The notes under the pieces: model-generated
Databases searched by the model: none
The model's input: only the letters and a program-made list of their open reading frames with translations
What the model was told of the DNA's origin: nothing
Part shown: piece after piece, positions 7,251-16,928 of the stretch
How positions within the stretch are numbered: the first letter of the stretch is position 1
Layout: each line of letters opens with the position of its first letter
Origin: Acidobacteriota bacterium
GTDB taxonomy: Bacteria; Acidobacteriota; Vicinamibacteria; Vicinamibacterales; UBA2999
DNA length: 33,951 nucleotides
Direction: 5' to 3'
Assembly: GCA_009694735.1 (NCBI GenBank)
Contig: SHUG01000017.1
Coordinates: 1-33,951, forward strand
Translations under genes and position numbers: made by a program

Positions 7251-7811
7251 TCACCGGCCGCCCGGTTTCTTGATCGCCGGAGGACTGGCCGGTGTCGCGT
7301 TCCCCGGTGGCACGACCGGCGGACTGAACACCTCGGGGGGGATGGGCGCCAACGCCATGTTGGCCAACTCCTTGAGATCCAGCTTCGACAGTGGGCCTGC
7401 AAACGAGTCCTGATACGGCGACAACAAGTCGGGCGCCAACTCCTTCACCAGCGTGTCCACCAGCAATGACGGACGGTAGTCGTACTCCGGCACGGCCGGC
7501 AGGAAGACGTGGATGTAGAGGGCGTTGCCCTTGGCGTCTGGCGTCGCGGCCTTGAACACCCGCCAACCCTTGGTGGCGGCCTTGCGAACCGGGTCGGTGT
7601 CCGTGTGCAGGGCCGCGTTCAGCGCACGAATGACTGCCTCGTAGTCAGCAGTCGCGGTCGGTTTCACCGCCGCCATGATCAGCCCGGCCTCGCCGATGAA
7701 GGCGGAGGTGGCCGGATCGGGGGGTGGCGGAGGCCCCGGCGTGGAGAGTGATGGCGCGGCCTGGATTAGCAGCGCAAGGAGAGCAATCGCGACGGTCACA
7801 AGAGACAGCAT
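7251..7811 (-). CDS. Secreted protein of unknown function, paralogue of the next gene
   Basis: I place the start at ATG 7811 (MLSLVTVAIALLALLIQAAPS, a signal peptide); an upstream TTG at 7844 would add 11 residues. The mature core (about residues 35-140) matches the protein at 7870-8322: IMAAVKPTATADYEAVIRAL against ITFLIKPDKTADFEGVVTKL, then WRVFKA against LKFFKS, and YQDSFAGP against YKEAFAGR. The C-terminal ~40 residues are proline-rich (SPPVVPPGNATPASPPAIKK) and absent from the paralogue. No catalytic motif is visible. It is the last gene of the run that begins with dnaK. Confidence 0.75.
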   Translation of the reverse strand: MLSLVTVAIALLALLIQAAPSLSTPGPPPPPDPATSAFIGEAGLIMAAVKPTATADYEAVIRALNAALHTDTDPVRKAATKGWRVFKAATPDAKGNALYIHVFLPAVPEYDYRPSLLVDTLVKELAPDLLSPYQDSFAGPLSKLDLKELANMALAPIPPEVFSPPVVPPGNATPASPPAIKKPGGR

Positions 7812-7869
7812 ACAGCGACCGCAGGGGCGTGCCCCAGAGCCCAATCGGACTCCAGGGCCGCTTGGAAAC

Positions 7870-8322
7870 CTACGGGACCTTGTTTAGAATGGTAATCGCG
7901 CGGCCGGCGAAGGCTTCCTTGTACTTCAGGAACACTTCCTGGACTTCCACCGGAAACACTTCGGCGATCAACCGGGTGATGTCGTATTCCTGATCCTTGA
8001 TCACCGGGTCAACCATGAGGACGTAGACAGCGCTGTTGTTCACCGCCTGGGGCGACTTGAAGAACTTCAGACCGGCGAGCTGGGCCTTCCGCTCGGCCTT
8101 GTCGCTCTTGCCAAGCGCTTCCTTAAGCTTGGTGACGACACCCTCAAAGTCTGCCGTCTTATCGGGCTTAATCAAAAACGTGATGACCGCCGCATCACCA
8201 TCCAACGTGAGGACGGGCTTAGCGGGAGCCGCCGGCTCCTGAGCCGACGCTACCCCTACCCCCGCCAGCGTGAACGCCGCCAGCACCATCCCCGACACAA
8301 AGACCTGCATTCCTCGACGCAT
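7870..8322 (-). CDS. Secreted protein of unknown function, 150 aa
   Basis: Signal peptide at residues 1-28 (MVLAAFTLAGVGVASAQ), followed by a compact ~110-residue domain with the pattern beta (AAVITFLIKP), helix (TADFEGVVTKLKEAL), then LKFFKS, a strand AVYVLMVDPVI and a C-terminal helix (VEVQEVFLKYKEAF). The order recalls small alpha/beta dimeric-barrel proteins, but I do not recognise the family. GGAGG stands 8 bases before the ATG, so the start is secure. It lies 28 bases after hemW on the same strand and is followed by its own paralogue. Confidence 0.8.
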   Translation of the reverse strand: MRRGMQVFVSGMVLAAFTLAGVGVASAQEPAAPAKPVLTLDGDAAVITFLIKPDKTADFEGVVTKLKEALGKSDKAERKAQLAGLKFFKSPQAVNNSAVYVLMVDPVIKDQEYDITRLIAEVFPVEVQEVFLKYKEAFAGRAITILNKVP

Positions 8323-8350
8323 TTCCCAGCCTCCTTCAAACGAAAGTTAG

Positions 8351-9502
8351 CTACTCTACCGTACCTGGGTGTCCGATGAACACCGACATCACCTCGTTAG
8401 CCAGAAGCATGCCAGCCCTCGTGAGCGCCAGGCGCCGGTCCGGCTCATGGACCAGCAACCCCGCTTGGACGAACGGAGCTAAGTCTTGTCCGTATCGTGT
8501 CCAAATATCAACGCCATGTCGCTCACGCATCAGTGGCAGGTCCAGGCCATCAACCAGCCGAAGGCCCATGAACAGCGCTTCTTCGAGGCGTTCTTGCGGT
8601 GCCAGCTGCCGCCGATCGAGCTGGACGCTGGCGCCGGCGGCCATGCGCTGGACGTATTCGGCCGTCGAGTTCAGCGTCCGCCACCGCTCGCCGCCGTAAG
8701 TCGAGTGCGCCCCGCAGCCGAAGCCGATCCACTCCCCTTCCTGCCAGTATTTCAAGTTGTGACGCGCGCGGCGCGTTGCCGGCCGGGCCACATTCGAGAT
8801 TTCATACTGTTCGTAGCCGGCTCGATCGAGCCGGCCCAACCCATCCTCATACATCTCCGCGGCATCGTCGTCTGGCGCCACCGACCAACCGCCTCGCGCC
8901 ATCTCATCCTTCAATGGCGCGTTGGGGTAGATCTCGAGCAGGTAAAGCGAGGCATGGTCGGGACCCACGTCGATGAGGGCGTCGACCGAGGCCAGCCAAT
9001 CCGCGGGACGCTGGCCCGGCAACCACATCATCAGGTCGAGGCTGAGGTTGTCGAAGCCCGCGGCGCGCGCCAGCGCCACCGCCGCGCGGGCGGTCGCGGC
9101 GGTATGCAGCCGGCCCAACCGCTTGAGCTCCGCATCATGAAAAGACTGCACACCGAAACTCAGTCGATTGACGCCGGCCGCACGCACACCATCAAGCATC
9201 TCGGCCGTCGATGACTCCGGATTCGCTTCGAGCGTGACCTCGGCATCGGTGGCCAGCGCGAAGCTCTCGCGGCAAGCAGTGAGGATCGCGGCCACTTCGC
9301 CCGGCTCGAGCAGCGAGGGCGTGCCGCCGCCGAAGAAGATGGTGTCTGCAGCCACGCGGGGCGCGGCGTGGCGGCGGATGTCGGCGACCAGCGCGTCAAC
9401 ATAGCGGCGCCGAAGGCCGTCGTCATGCAGCCCGCGGTTAAAGTTGCAGTAGTTGCAGATGGCCGCGCAGAAGGGGATGTGAAGGTAGAGCCCGATCGGC
9501 AC
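8351..9502 (-). CDS. hemW: HemW-type radical SAM protein (heme chaperone)
   Basis: The 383-residue protein belongs to the HemN/HemW radical SAM group. The cluster motif CAAICNYC provides C12, C16 and C19. FFGGGTPSLL, EANPES and LSFGVQSF are the conserved SAM-binding segments, and the HemW-like C-terminal winged domain follows (GFGCGAHSTYGG). Despite old annotations as oxygen-independent coproporphyrinogen oxidase, proteins with this short N-terminus act as heme-binding chaperones. The start is GTG (9502-9500), overlapping the upstream gene's stop by one base (TAGTG). The window also encodes cytochromes c, but a direct link is not shown. Confidence 0.9.
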   Translation of the reverse strand: MPIGLYLHIPFCAAICNYCNFNRGLHDDGLRRRYVDALVADIRRHAAPRVAADTIFFGGGTPSLLEPGEVAAILTACRESFALATDAEVTLEANPESSTAEMLDGVRAAGVNRLSFGVQSFHDAELKRLGRLHTAATARAAVALARAAGFDNLSLDLMMWLPGQRPADWLASVDALIDVGPDHASLYLLEIYPNAPLKDEMARGGWSVAPDDDAAEMYEDGLGRLDRAGYEQYEISNVARPATRRARHNLKYWQEGEWIGFGCGAHSTYGGERWRTLNSTAEYVQRMAAGASVQLDRRQLAPQERLEEALFMGLRLVDGLDLPLMRERHGVDIWTRYGQDLAPFVQAGLLVHEPDRRLALTRAGMLLANEVMSVFIGHPGTVE

Positions 9503-10353
9503 TACTTGCTACCGGCTTTGCCGCCCGACCAGTTCAGTTCGAACTGCGTGCCCGAGTCTTTCAGGCGGGCGCGCGCCATGCCGCCGCTCTTGCCGGGTAA
9601 CGGGCCCTTCTTGCTGAGCCGTTCAGGAGGCTCGGGCAGGTGCCCCGCCTTGGCCGCGGCGGTGACCCGCTCGACGTCGCGCACGTCGGTGCCTTGCACC
9701 TCGACCCATTCGCACATCTCGAGCAATCGCGAGCGGGAGCGGACGCCCAGCTGCACCATGAACGAGTTCATGTCGGTGTTGTCGATGGGATCGCGCAGAT
9801 TGCTGGTGACGATGGTCGCGCGGCGGGCGTTGTAACGGGTGTTGATGACCAAGCCGAGCGTCTCTTGCACCCACTCCGACGTTTTCTCGACGCCCAGGTC
9901 ATCGAGCACCAGGACGTCGGCCTCAAGCACCGGCCGCAGCACTTCCATTTCGGTCTCGTCGACCGAGCGGTTGTAGGTTTCGCGCACCAGGCGCAGCAAT
10001 TCGGTGGTCTGAAAGAAGAAGCCGCGTGCGCCCTTGTCGCGAATCACGGTGCGCAAGAGGCCCACCGCCAGGTGGGTCTTGCCGACGCCGGTTGGACCGT
10101 AGAACACGAGGCCCTTCTGCTCCGCCGGGAAGGCCTCGACGAACTTCTTGGCTAACCGCAGGGCATCGCGCTGCGAGTCAGTGTCGGGCCGATAGTTGCT
10201 CAGGTCGGCCTTGGCAAACTTCGTCGGAATGCGGGATTCGACGAGGTAGCGCTCTTTCACGACGTTGCGCCAGCAGTCGCAGCGCGTCAGGCGCTCGACC
10301 CCGTCGACCGCCACGCTTTTCCAGCGCGATCCGTTGCAAATGGGGCAATCCAT
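9502..10353 (-). CDS. DnaC/IstB-like AAA+ ATPase with N-terminal zinc motif
   Basis: The 283-residue protein opens with a probable zinc knuckle (C3, C6, C25, C27; MDCPICNG and TRCDCW). A DnaC-like AAA+ domain follows: Walker A GPTGVGKTH at 86-94, Walker B LVLDDLG at 148-154, sensor region IVTSNL. This layout matches DnaC/DnaI replicative helicase loaders rather than transposon IstB, since no transposase is near. The C-terminal ~60 residues (basic, SKKGPLPGKSGG) are variable. The ATG has no visible Shine-Dalgarno; the whole 35-base gap to the sigma gene is a repeat. Confidence 0.85.
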   Translation of the reverse strand: MDCPICNGSRWKSVAVDGVERLTRCDCWRNVVKERYLVESRIPTKFAKADLSNYRPDTDSQRDALRLAKKFVEAFPAEQKGLVFYGPTGVGKTHLAVGLLRTVIRDKGARGFFFQTTELLRLVRETYNRSVDETEMEVLRPVLEADVLVLDDLGVEKTSEWVQETLGLVINTRYNARRATIVTSNLRDPIDNTDMNSFMVQLGVRSRSRLLEMCEWVEVQGTDVRDVERVTAAAKAGHLPEPPERLSKKGPLPGKSGGMARARLKDSGTQFELNWSGGKAGSK

Positions 10354-10363
10354 GAAGGCGAAC

Positions 10364-10389
10364 TGGTTCTGGCTACTGGCTCTGGCTAC
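10364..10389. repeat. 13-bp direct duplication between sigma and dnaC-like genes
   Basis: TGGTTCTGGCTAC (10364-10376) is followed by TGGCTCTGGCTAC (10377-10389), one mismatch apart. The pair fills most of the 35-base gap and touches the stop codon of the sigma gene (CTA at 10389-10391). It occupies the place where a ribosome binding site for the dnaC-like gene would be expected. Confidence 0.85.
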
Positions 10390-11030
10390 TAGTTCAGATA
10401 GCTGACCAGCACACTGTGCTGGCGCAGGGCGTGCAGGGCGCCGGCTTCGAACTGGAGGGGGCCCTTGCCCGTCTTGCGGGCCTGGCGCCGCTTGCGGCCT
10501 TCATTCTGCAGGTGCATCTCGAGGTCTTCGGCGTCGCTGGTTGCCGGCTCCCTCGGTTCGCCGCCGGTCGCGGCCGAGTGTGCGTATTCAAGCGCCACGT
10601 GGATCGCTTCCACCTGGCGGCCGGCCACGGTCGCGGCCATCAGGCCCGAGGAACCGACCTCTGGCGTGCGCGACGCTTCCGCCAGCAAGTGCATCATCGC
10701 CTGGCGAATCCACCACAAGGCCGAGGCCTGAAAGGTGTCGGACTGCGCTGGATCGAATCGGCGCGCCGCCTCGATCAGCCCGAGATTGCCCTCGTGGATC
10801 AAGTCGAGCAACGGCACACCGAGCCGGCGAAATCGCTTGGCGTACTGCACCACGACGCGCAGGTTCGACTGCACGAGCCGCCCTAACGCATCTTCGTCAC
10901 CATGCTGTTGAATCTGGCGCCCGAGTTGCTGCTCGTCATCTGGCGTGAGCAACGGGAAGCTGGAAATTTCTCGGAGGTACGCGTGCAGGGTTTCGGATTG
11001 GGATGCCAGTGACTCGAACTTCCTGACCAC
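10389..11030 (-). CDS. Sigma-70-type protein with regions 1.2 and 2 only
   Basis: Residues 12-44 match sigma region 1.2 (LHAYLREISSFPLLTPDDEQ), and residues 48-120 match region 2: LVQSNLRVVVQYAKRF, LDLIHEGNLGLIEAARRFDP and ALWWIRQAM. W106, W107 and Q110 correspond to E. coli W433, W434 and Q437, used in -10 opening, whereas positions equivalent to Y430 and T440 are S103 and M113. From residue ~125 on there is no region 3 or 4; instead a ~90-residue charged, low-similarity tail (GRKRRQARKTGKG). It therefore cannot read a -35 element in the usual way. The GTG start (11030-11028) is 6 bases from a TAAGAT box. It sits between the hspR-like and dnaC-like genes. Confidence 0.85.
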   Translation of the reverse strand: MVRKFESLASQSETLHAYLREISSFPLLTPDDEQQLGRQIQQHGDEDALGRLVQSNLRVVVQYAKRFRRLGVPLLDLIHEGNLGLIEAARRFDPAQSDTFQASALWWIRQAMMHLLAEASRTPEVGSSGLMAATVAGRQVEAIHVALEYAHSAATGGEPREPATSDAEDLEMHLQNEGRKRRQARKTGKGPLQFEAGALHALRQHSVLVSYLN

Positions 11031-11036
11031 GAGCGA

Positions 11037-11042
11037 ATCTTA
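11037..11042 (-). promoter_or_regulatory. Putative -10 box (TAAGAT) of the sigma-like gene
   Basis: TAAGAT on the minus strand ends 6 bases before the GTG start. The 39-base gap to hspR contains no Shine-Dalgarno before the GTG. The -35 position (TTTCTC at 17-bp spacing) is weak. Confidence 0.35.
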
Positions 11043-11069
11043 CCACCGTCCAATCGCCGGAGAAAACTT

Positions 11070-11516
11070 TTAACTTTGTTCGCGGGATTTTTTCGTGGTG
11101 TCTGCGGTACCGACGGTGGCATCAGGACCAGGGGGCGCCGCACGCCCCAAATCTGTCGGTGACGCTTTTACCAGTGCCGTGCCCAGTCGTTGTTCCCAAT
11201 CGTCGATGCCGCGCGCCAGTTCACGCTTCACGTATTCCATGAACTCATTCACTTCGACCTGCATTTGCTCCATCTTGCGGCGCATGTTCAGGATGATCTC
11301 GACGCCCGCGAGGTTGACTCCCAAATCTCGGGTAAGTGCCAGAATTGTTTCCAGTTGTTCCAGGTCGTCCTCGGAATACAGCCGGGTATTGCCTTCCGTC
11401 CGTGAAGGCTTGAGCAATCCTTCCCGCTCGTAGAGTCGCAAGGTCTGCGGGTGGATGTCGTAACGCTGCGCCACCACGCTGATCATGAAATACGCCTTGC
11501 CTTGTCGCTTGGTCAT
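11070..11516 (-). CDS. hspR: HspR-like MerR-family heat-shock repressor
   Basis: The 148-residue protein has an N-terminal MerR helix-turn-helix and wing: MISVVAQRYDIHPQTLRLYE followed by REGLLKPSRTEGNTRLYSEDDL. The IHPQTLR core is typical of HspR, the repressor of dnaK operons in actinobacteria and some other phyla. A helical segment (residues ~70-115) follows, probably the dimerisation coiled coil, then a disordered charged tail. There is no cysteine effector pattern of metal-sensing MerR proteins. Its ATG overlaps the dnaJ stop (ATGA), so it is co-translated with dnaJ, consistent with autoregulation of dnaK-dnaJ-hspR. A candidate operator lies at 14538-14557. Confidence 0.85.
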   Translation of the reverse strand: MTKRQGKAYFMISVVAQRYDIHPQTLRLYEREGLLKPSRTEGNTRLYSEDDLEQLETILALTRDLGVNLAGVEIILNMRRKMEQMQVEVNEFMEYVKRELARGIDDWEQRLGTALVKASPTDLGRAAPPGPDATVGTADTTKKSREQS

Positions 11517-12624
11517 TGTTTATCCGCCGTAGCTTTAGCGGAGGTGGACTCCCTGACGCTTTCGCCGTTGATGCGACCGAATTCCCTGAGCAATTCTTTT
11601 GAGCGCTCGTCGAGCACCTTGGGCAACCGCATGCGCACTTCGGCCACCAGGTCGCCGCGCCGGCGGTTGCGCCCAGGCGCGCCCCGATCGCGCAACCGGA
11701 AGCGCTGACCCGACTGCGTACCGGGCGGCACGCGCAGCCGGACCGGACCGTCCGGGGTTTCGATGTCGATCTTCGCTCCCAACGCCGCCTCATGGACGGC
11801 GATCGCCACTGTCAGGTGCAGTTCGTCGCCTTCTCGTCGATAGACCGGGTGCTCGAGCACATCGACATCGATCAGCAGGTCGCCGGGAAGACCGCCACGC
11901 ACGCCTGCATGCCCCTTCCCGCCAATGCGCACACGCGCCCCGGCGGCCACGCCGGCGGGAATGCGCACGTTCAGCGTTTCCGCGCGCGGCGCCACGCCCT
12001 GGCCGTGACACGGCGAGCACCCTTCCTGCTTCAGCCGGCCGGCGCCGCCGCAGGTGGGACAGTTCTTGGCAAACACCATGTGGCCGCGGACCGACCGCAC
12101 CGCGCCGGTGCCTTCACAGGCGACGCACCGCGTCTCGGCGACACGCCGGAAGCCACTGCCAGCGCACGACCGGCAGGTGTCTTGCCGCGTGACACTGACA
12201 CCCCGTTGCACGCCGTGCCACGCCTCTTCAAAGGTGAGCGACGCGCGGGCGTGAATGTCGGCGCCGTGGTCGGCGCCATCGGATGGTTCGCGACCCACCC
12301 GCCGCGAAAACACTTCTTCAAACAACTCGCCAAAGGTGGTGGTCCGCTCGGCGTGGACGCGGCTGGAAAAATCGAAACCGGCAAAGCCGAACGAAGCCGC
12401 CTCCTCTTCAGTAATGCCACTCAATTGACCGGCGTCATAGCGGCGCCGGCGGTCGGGATCGATCAACGTCTCGTAGGCATCGAGGACCTGGCGAAACCGT
12501 GTCTCGGCCTCACCATCGCCCGGGTTGATGTCGGGATGCAGCCGACGGGCGAGCCGGCGATAAGCCTTCTTGATATCGCCGGACGGCGCCCCCCGCTCGA
12601 CGCCAAGAACGATGTAGAGGTCCA

Positions 12625-12625
<1 letters not shown>
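11513..12625 (-). CDS. dnaJ: Chaperone DnaJ (type I, with zinc centre)
   Basis: The 370-residue co-chaperone has a J domain with HPD at 30-32, a short G/F-type linker (GFAGFDFSS), and the DnaJ zinc centre. Four repeats give cysteine pairs at 151/154, 167/170, 189/192 and 203/206 (CRSCAGSG, CVACEGTG, CPTCGGAG, CSPCHGQG). Beta-sandwich substrate-binding domains follow. It delivers clients to DnaK and stimulates its ATPase. The GTG start overlaps the dnaK stop by one base (TAGTG). The final residues (STSAKATADKQ) are encoded by a short repeat element also found at 6638-6663, so the tail is likely an acquired extension. Confidence 0.95.
11519..11544 (-). repeat. 26-bp repeat element forming the 3' end of dnaJ
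   Basis: The minus strand CCTCCGCTAAAGCTACGG... aligns with the intergenic copy at 6638-6663 at 19 of 26 positions. It supplies codons for SAKATADKQ, just before the TGA. The ends TCCGC and GCGGA can pair. Confidence 0.65.
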
Positions 12626-14535
<1,910 letters not shown>

Positions 14536-14537
14536 GG

Positions 14538-14557
14538 ACTCAGTATGAAATGTGAGT
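14538..14557. promoter_or_regulatory. Candidate HspR operator, ACTCA-N10-TGAGT
   Basis: A 20-base inverted repeat, ACTCA (14557-14553) and TGAGT (14542-14538) on the minus strand, covers the spacer and -10 box of the dnaK promoter. MerR-family repressors bind such dyads. The known HAIR box has the arms in the opposite order (TTGAGT ... ACTCAA), so this is a hypothesis. Confidence 0.35.
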
Positions 14558-14570
14558 GCATTACTGTCAA
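14542..14570 (-). promoter_or_regulatory. dnaK promoter, TTGACA-N17-CATACT
   Basis: On the minus strand TTGACA (14570-14565), a 17-base spacer and CATACT (14547-14542) form a strong housekeeping-type promoter. Only 6 bases separate the -10 box from the dnaK ATG, placing the transcription start at or very near the start codon. Confidence 0.75.
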
Positions 14571-14611
14571 TATCGGGATTATCCCAGCCTGGTCGTGATC
14601 GCCGAACTGAC

Positions 14612-14620
14612 TGGTATACT
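14612..14620 (+). promoter_or_regulatory. Extended -10 (TGGTATACT) of the penicillin-binding protein gene
   Basis: TG, one base, then TATACT (14615-14620) matches an extended -10. The ATG follows 17 bases later. No good -35 is present, which fits an extended -10 promoter. It is divergent from the dnaK promoter, about 42 bases away. Confidence 0.5.
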
Positions 14621-14637
14621 GAGACTTAGCGTCACGC

Positions 14638-16908
14638 ATGACCATCGCCATCAGCTACGCGCGCCACGCTGGCATCGCCGCCCTGTTCGTGGGGGCGGCT
14701 CTTCTCGGTACGTTGGCCGGCGTCCTGTTTGCCTACTCCGACGACCTGCCGCAGGTGAGCGCCCTCGACGATTACTCGCCCCACACCATTACCCGCGTGC
14801 TCGGTAAGGACAATCAGCTGGTCGGCGAGTTCGCCGTCGAGCGGCGCGTCGTCATTCACTACAACGACATTCCCGAGAACCTGCGACAGGCGATTCTGGC
14901 CGCCGAAGACGGCGACTTCTTCGACCATGCCGGCCTGAGCATTTCCCGCATGATGCTGGCGCTGGTCCGCGATATCGTCTCGAGCGGCCGCGTGCCCGGC
15001 GGCAGCACGCTCACCCAGCAGTTGGCCCGCAACCTGTTCGCCTCCAACATCGGATTCACGACCGGCAATCGGTCGTGGGAACGCAAGGTCAAGGAATCCC
15101 TGGTCGCCGTCCAGATTGAAAAGCGATACACGAAGCCGGAAATCTTCACGATGTATTGCAACCAGATCTATTTCGGCCACGGCGCCTACGGCGTGGAAGC
15201 GGCCTCGCAGCTCTACTTCGGGAAGCCCGCGAAGCAGCTCGTCCTCGAAGAGGCCGCCACCATCGCCGGGATCATCCAGGGCAACGTCCGTCAGAGCCCG
15301 TTCGTGAATCCCGAAGCGACCAGGCGCCGCCGCAACTACGCGCTCGATCGCATGGCCGTTGAGGGCTTCATCACCGCCGACGCCGCCGCGCAGACCAAGC
15401 TGAAGCCGATTCTCGTCGCTGGCGACCCCGCCGCCGAGACCAGCCAGGCACCGTACTTCCTCGAAGAAGTTCGCAAGCACCTGGAGGCCAACTATGGCGC
15501 GAAGGCGCTCTACGAGAGCGGCCTCACGGTCCGGACCGCGCTCGACTTGCGATTGCAGCAGGCCGCCAACCGCGCCATCGACCGCGGCCTGCGGCGGGTC
15601 GACAAGCGCCGGGGTTTTCGCAAGCCGCGCCGCAATATCCTCGCGGAGGGGCGCACCCTCGATAATTTCAAGCACGATCGCTGGGCGCGACGAATGGCCG
15701 CCGGCGATATCGTGCCCGCCGTGGTCCGGTCGGTGAATGCCACCAGCGCACAGCTGCGGATCGGCGCGCTCCAGGGTGAGCTCACCAAGGCCGGCATCCA
15801 GTGGACCCGCCACTCGGCGCCGTCGGAGCTCGTCAAGGTCGGCGACCTGATCGACGTGGAACTGACGACGGTCCACGACCGCACCGCGACCGTGACGCTC
15901 GAGCAGACGCCGTTGATCGAAGGCGCGCTCGTGGCCCTCGACAATCGCACCGGCCAGGTGCTGGCGATGGTCGGCGGCTACAGCTTCGGCCGCAGCAAGT
16001 TCAACCGTGCCACGCAGGCGTTTCGGCAGATGGGTTCCACGGTCAAACCGATTCTGTACACCGCCGCGATCGATCGCGGACTGACCCCCACCACGATTCT
16101 GGTCGATGAACCGACCGACTTCGACGCCGGCGCCGGCCAGCCCGCCTATCGGCCACGCAATTACGATCGCAAGTTCCAGGGCAGCATGACCCTGCGGCAC
16201 GCACTGGAACAGTCGCGCAACATTCCCGCCGTCAAGGTGATGGCGATGCTCGGGCCGAACCAGGTGGCGTCGTATGCCAAGAAGTTTGGATTCGCACAGG
16301 ATTTCCGGCCGTTTCTCTCGATGGCCCTCGGCGCACAGGAGGTGACGCTGATGGAACTCACCAGCGCGTTCTCGGCCTTTCCCAATCACGGCATCCGCAT
16401 GCAGCCGTTCCTGGCCCAGACCATCACCGATCGTGAAGGGGGGCTGCTGGAAGAAACGCGGCCCCAGCCCAAGGACGCGATTCGTGCCGACACGGCATAC
16501 GTGATGACCAACCTGCTCCAGGGCGTCGTCCAGCGCGGCACGGCGGCGGCGGCGCTCGCGCTCAACTGGCCGCTCGCCGGCAAGACCGGCACCGTCGACG
16601 ACAACACCGACGCCTGGTTCATCGGCTTCGATCCGAACATCACCGTCGGCGTGTGGATGGGTAACGACGAGAAGAAGCCGATCGGCGGCAATGAGACCGG
16701 CGCCACCGCGGCGTTGCCGCTGTGGATCGACTTCATGAAGGCCTATCTCGATCTCTACGCGGACCGCGAACACCCCCCCGCGTTCGATCCGCCCGGGAAC
16801 ATCGTCTTCATGACGGTGGACCGCGATACCGGCCAGCCCAGCGCCGACGCCGGAGGCCGAGCGATCACCGAGGCGTTCATCGCCGGCACCCAGCCGGCAC
16901 GGCAGTAG
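14638..16908 (+). CDS. Class A penicillin-binding protein (PBP1A type)
   Basis: The 756-residue bifunctional peptidoglycan synthase has a cytoplasmic stub and one membrane helix at residues ~11-32, a GT51 glycosyltransferase domain (catalytic glutamate E90 in AAEDGDFFDH; STLTQQLARN; KESLVAVQIEKRYTKPEIF), an OB-like insert, and a transpeptidase domain. The transpeptidase motifs are complete: S467-x-x-K470 (GSTVKP), S526-x-N528 (SRN) and K649-T-G-T (GKTGT). It polymerises and crosslinks glycan strands in the periplasm. It stands alone on the plus strand and is driven by its own promoter region, shared back to back with dnaK. Confidence 0.96.
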   Translation: MTIAISYARHAGIAALFVGAALLGTLAGVLFAYSDDLPQVSALDDYSPHTITRVLGKDNQLVGEFAVERRVVIHYNDIPENLRQAILAAEDGDFFDHAGLSISRMMLALVRDIVSSGRVPGGSTLTQQLARNLFASNIGFTTGNRSWERKVKESLVAVQIEKRYTKPEIFTMYCNQIYFGHGAYGVEAASQLYFGKPAKQLVLEEAATIAGIIQGNVRQSPFVNPEATRRRRNYALDRMAVEGFITADAAAQTKLKPILVAGDPAAETSQAPYFLEEVRKHLEANYGAKALYESGLTVRTALDLRLQQAANRAIDRGLRRVDKRRGFRKPRRNILAEGRTLDNFKHDRWARRMAAGDIVPAVVRSVNATSAQLRIGALQGELTKAGIQWTRHSAPSELVKVGDLIDVELTTVHDRTATVTLEQTPLIEGALVALDNRTGQVLAMVGGYSFGRSKFNRATQAFRQMGSTVKPILYTAAIDRGLTPTTILVDEPTDFDAGAGQPAYRPRNYDRKFQGSMTLRHALEQSRNIPAVKVMAMLGPNQVASYAKKFGFAQDFRPFLSMALGAQEVTLMELTSAFSAFPNHGIRMQPFLAQTITDREGGLLEETRPQPKDAIRADTAYVMTNLLQGVVQRGTAAAALALNWPLAGKTGTVDDNTDAWFIGFDPNITVGVWMGNDEKKPIGGNETGATAALPLWIDFMKAYLDLYADREHPPAFDPPGNIVFMTVDRDTGQPSADAGGRAITEAFIAGTQPARQ

Positions 16909-16928
16909 CGCGACCCGTCCGCAGCTTC

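Noticed and set aside
9502-10353. IstB of an IS21-type insertion sequence
   Set aside because: No IstA transposase, terminal repeats or target duplications nearby; the zinc motif and operon place fit a DnaC-like loader.
14632-16773. Minus-strand open frame of 713 codons opposite the penicillin-binding protein gene
   Set aside because: The plus-strand gene has all catalytic motifs; the antisense frame reads as repetitive Gly/Arg/Val sequence without domain features.
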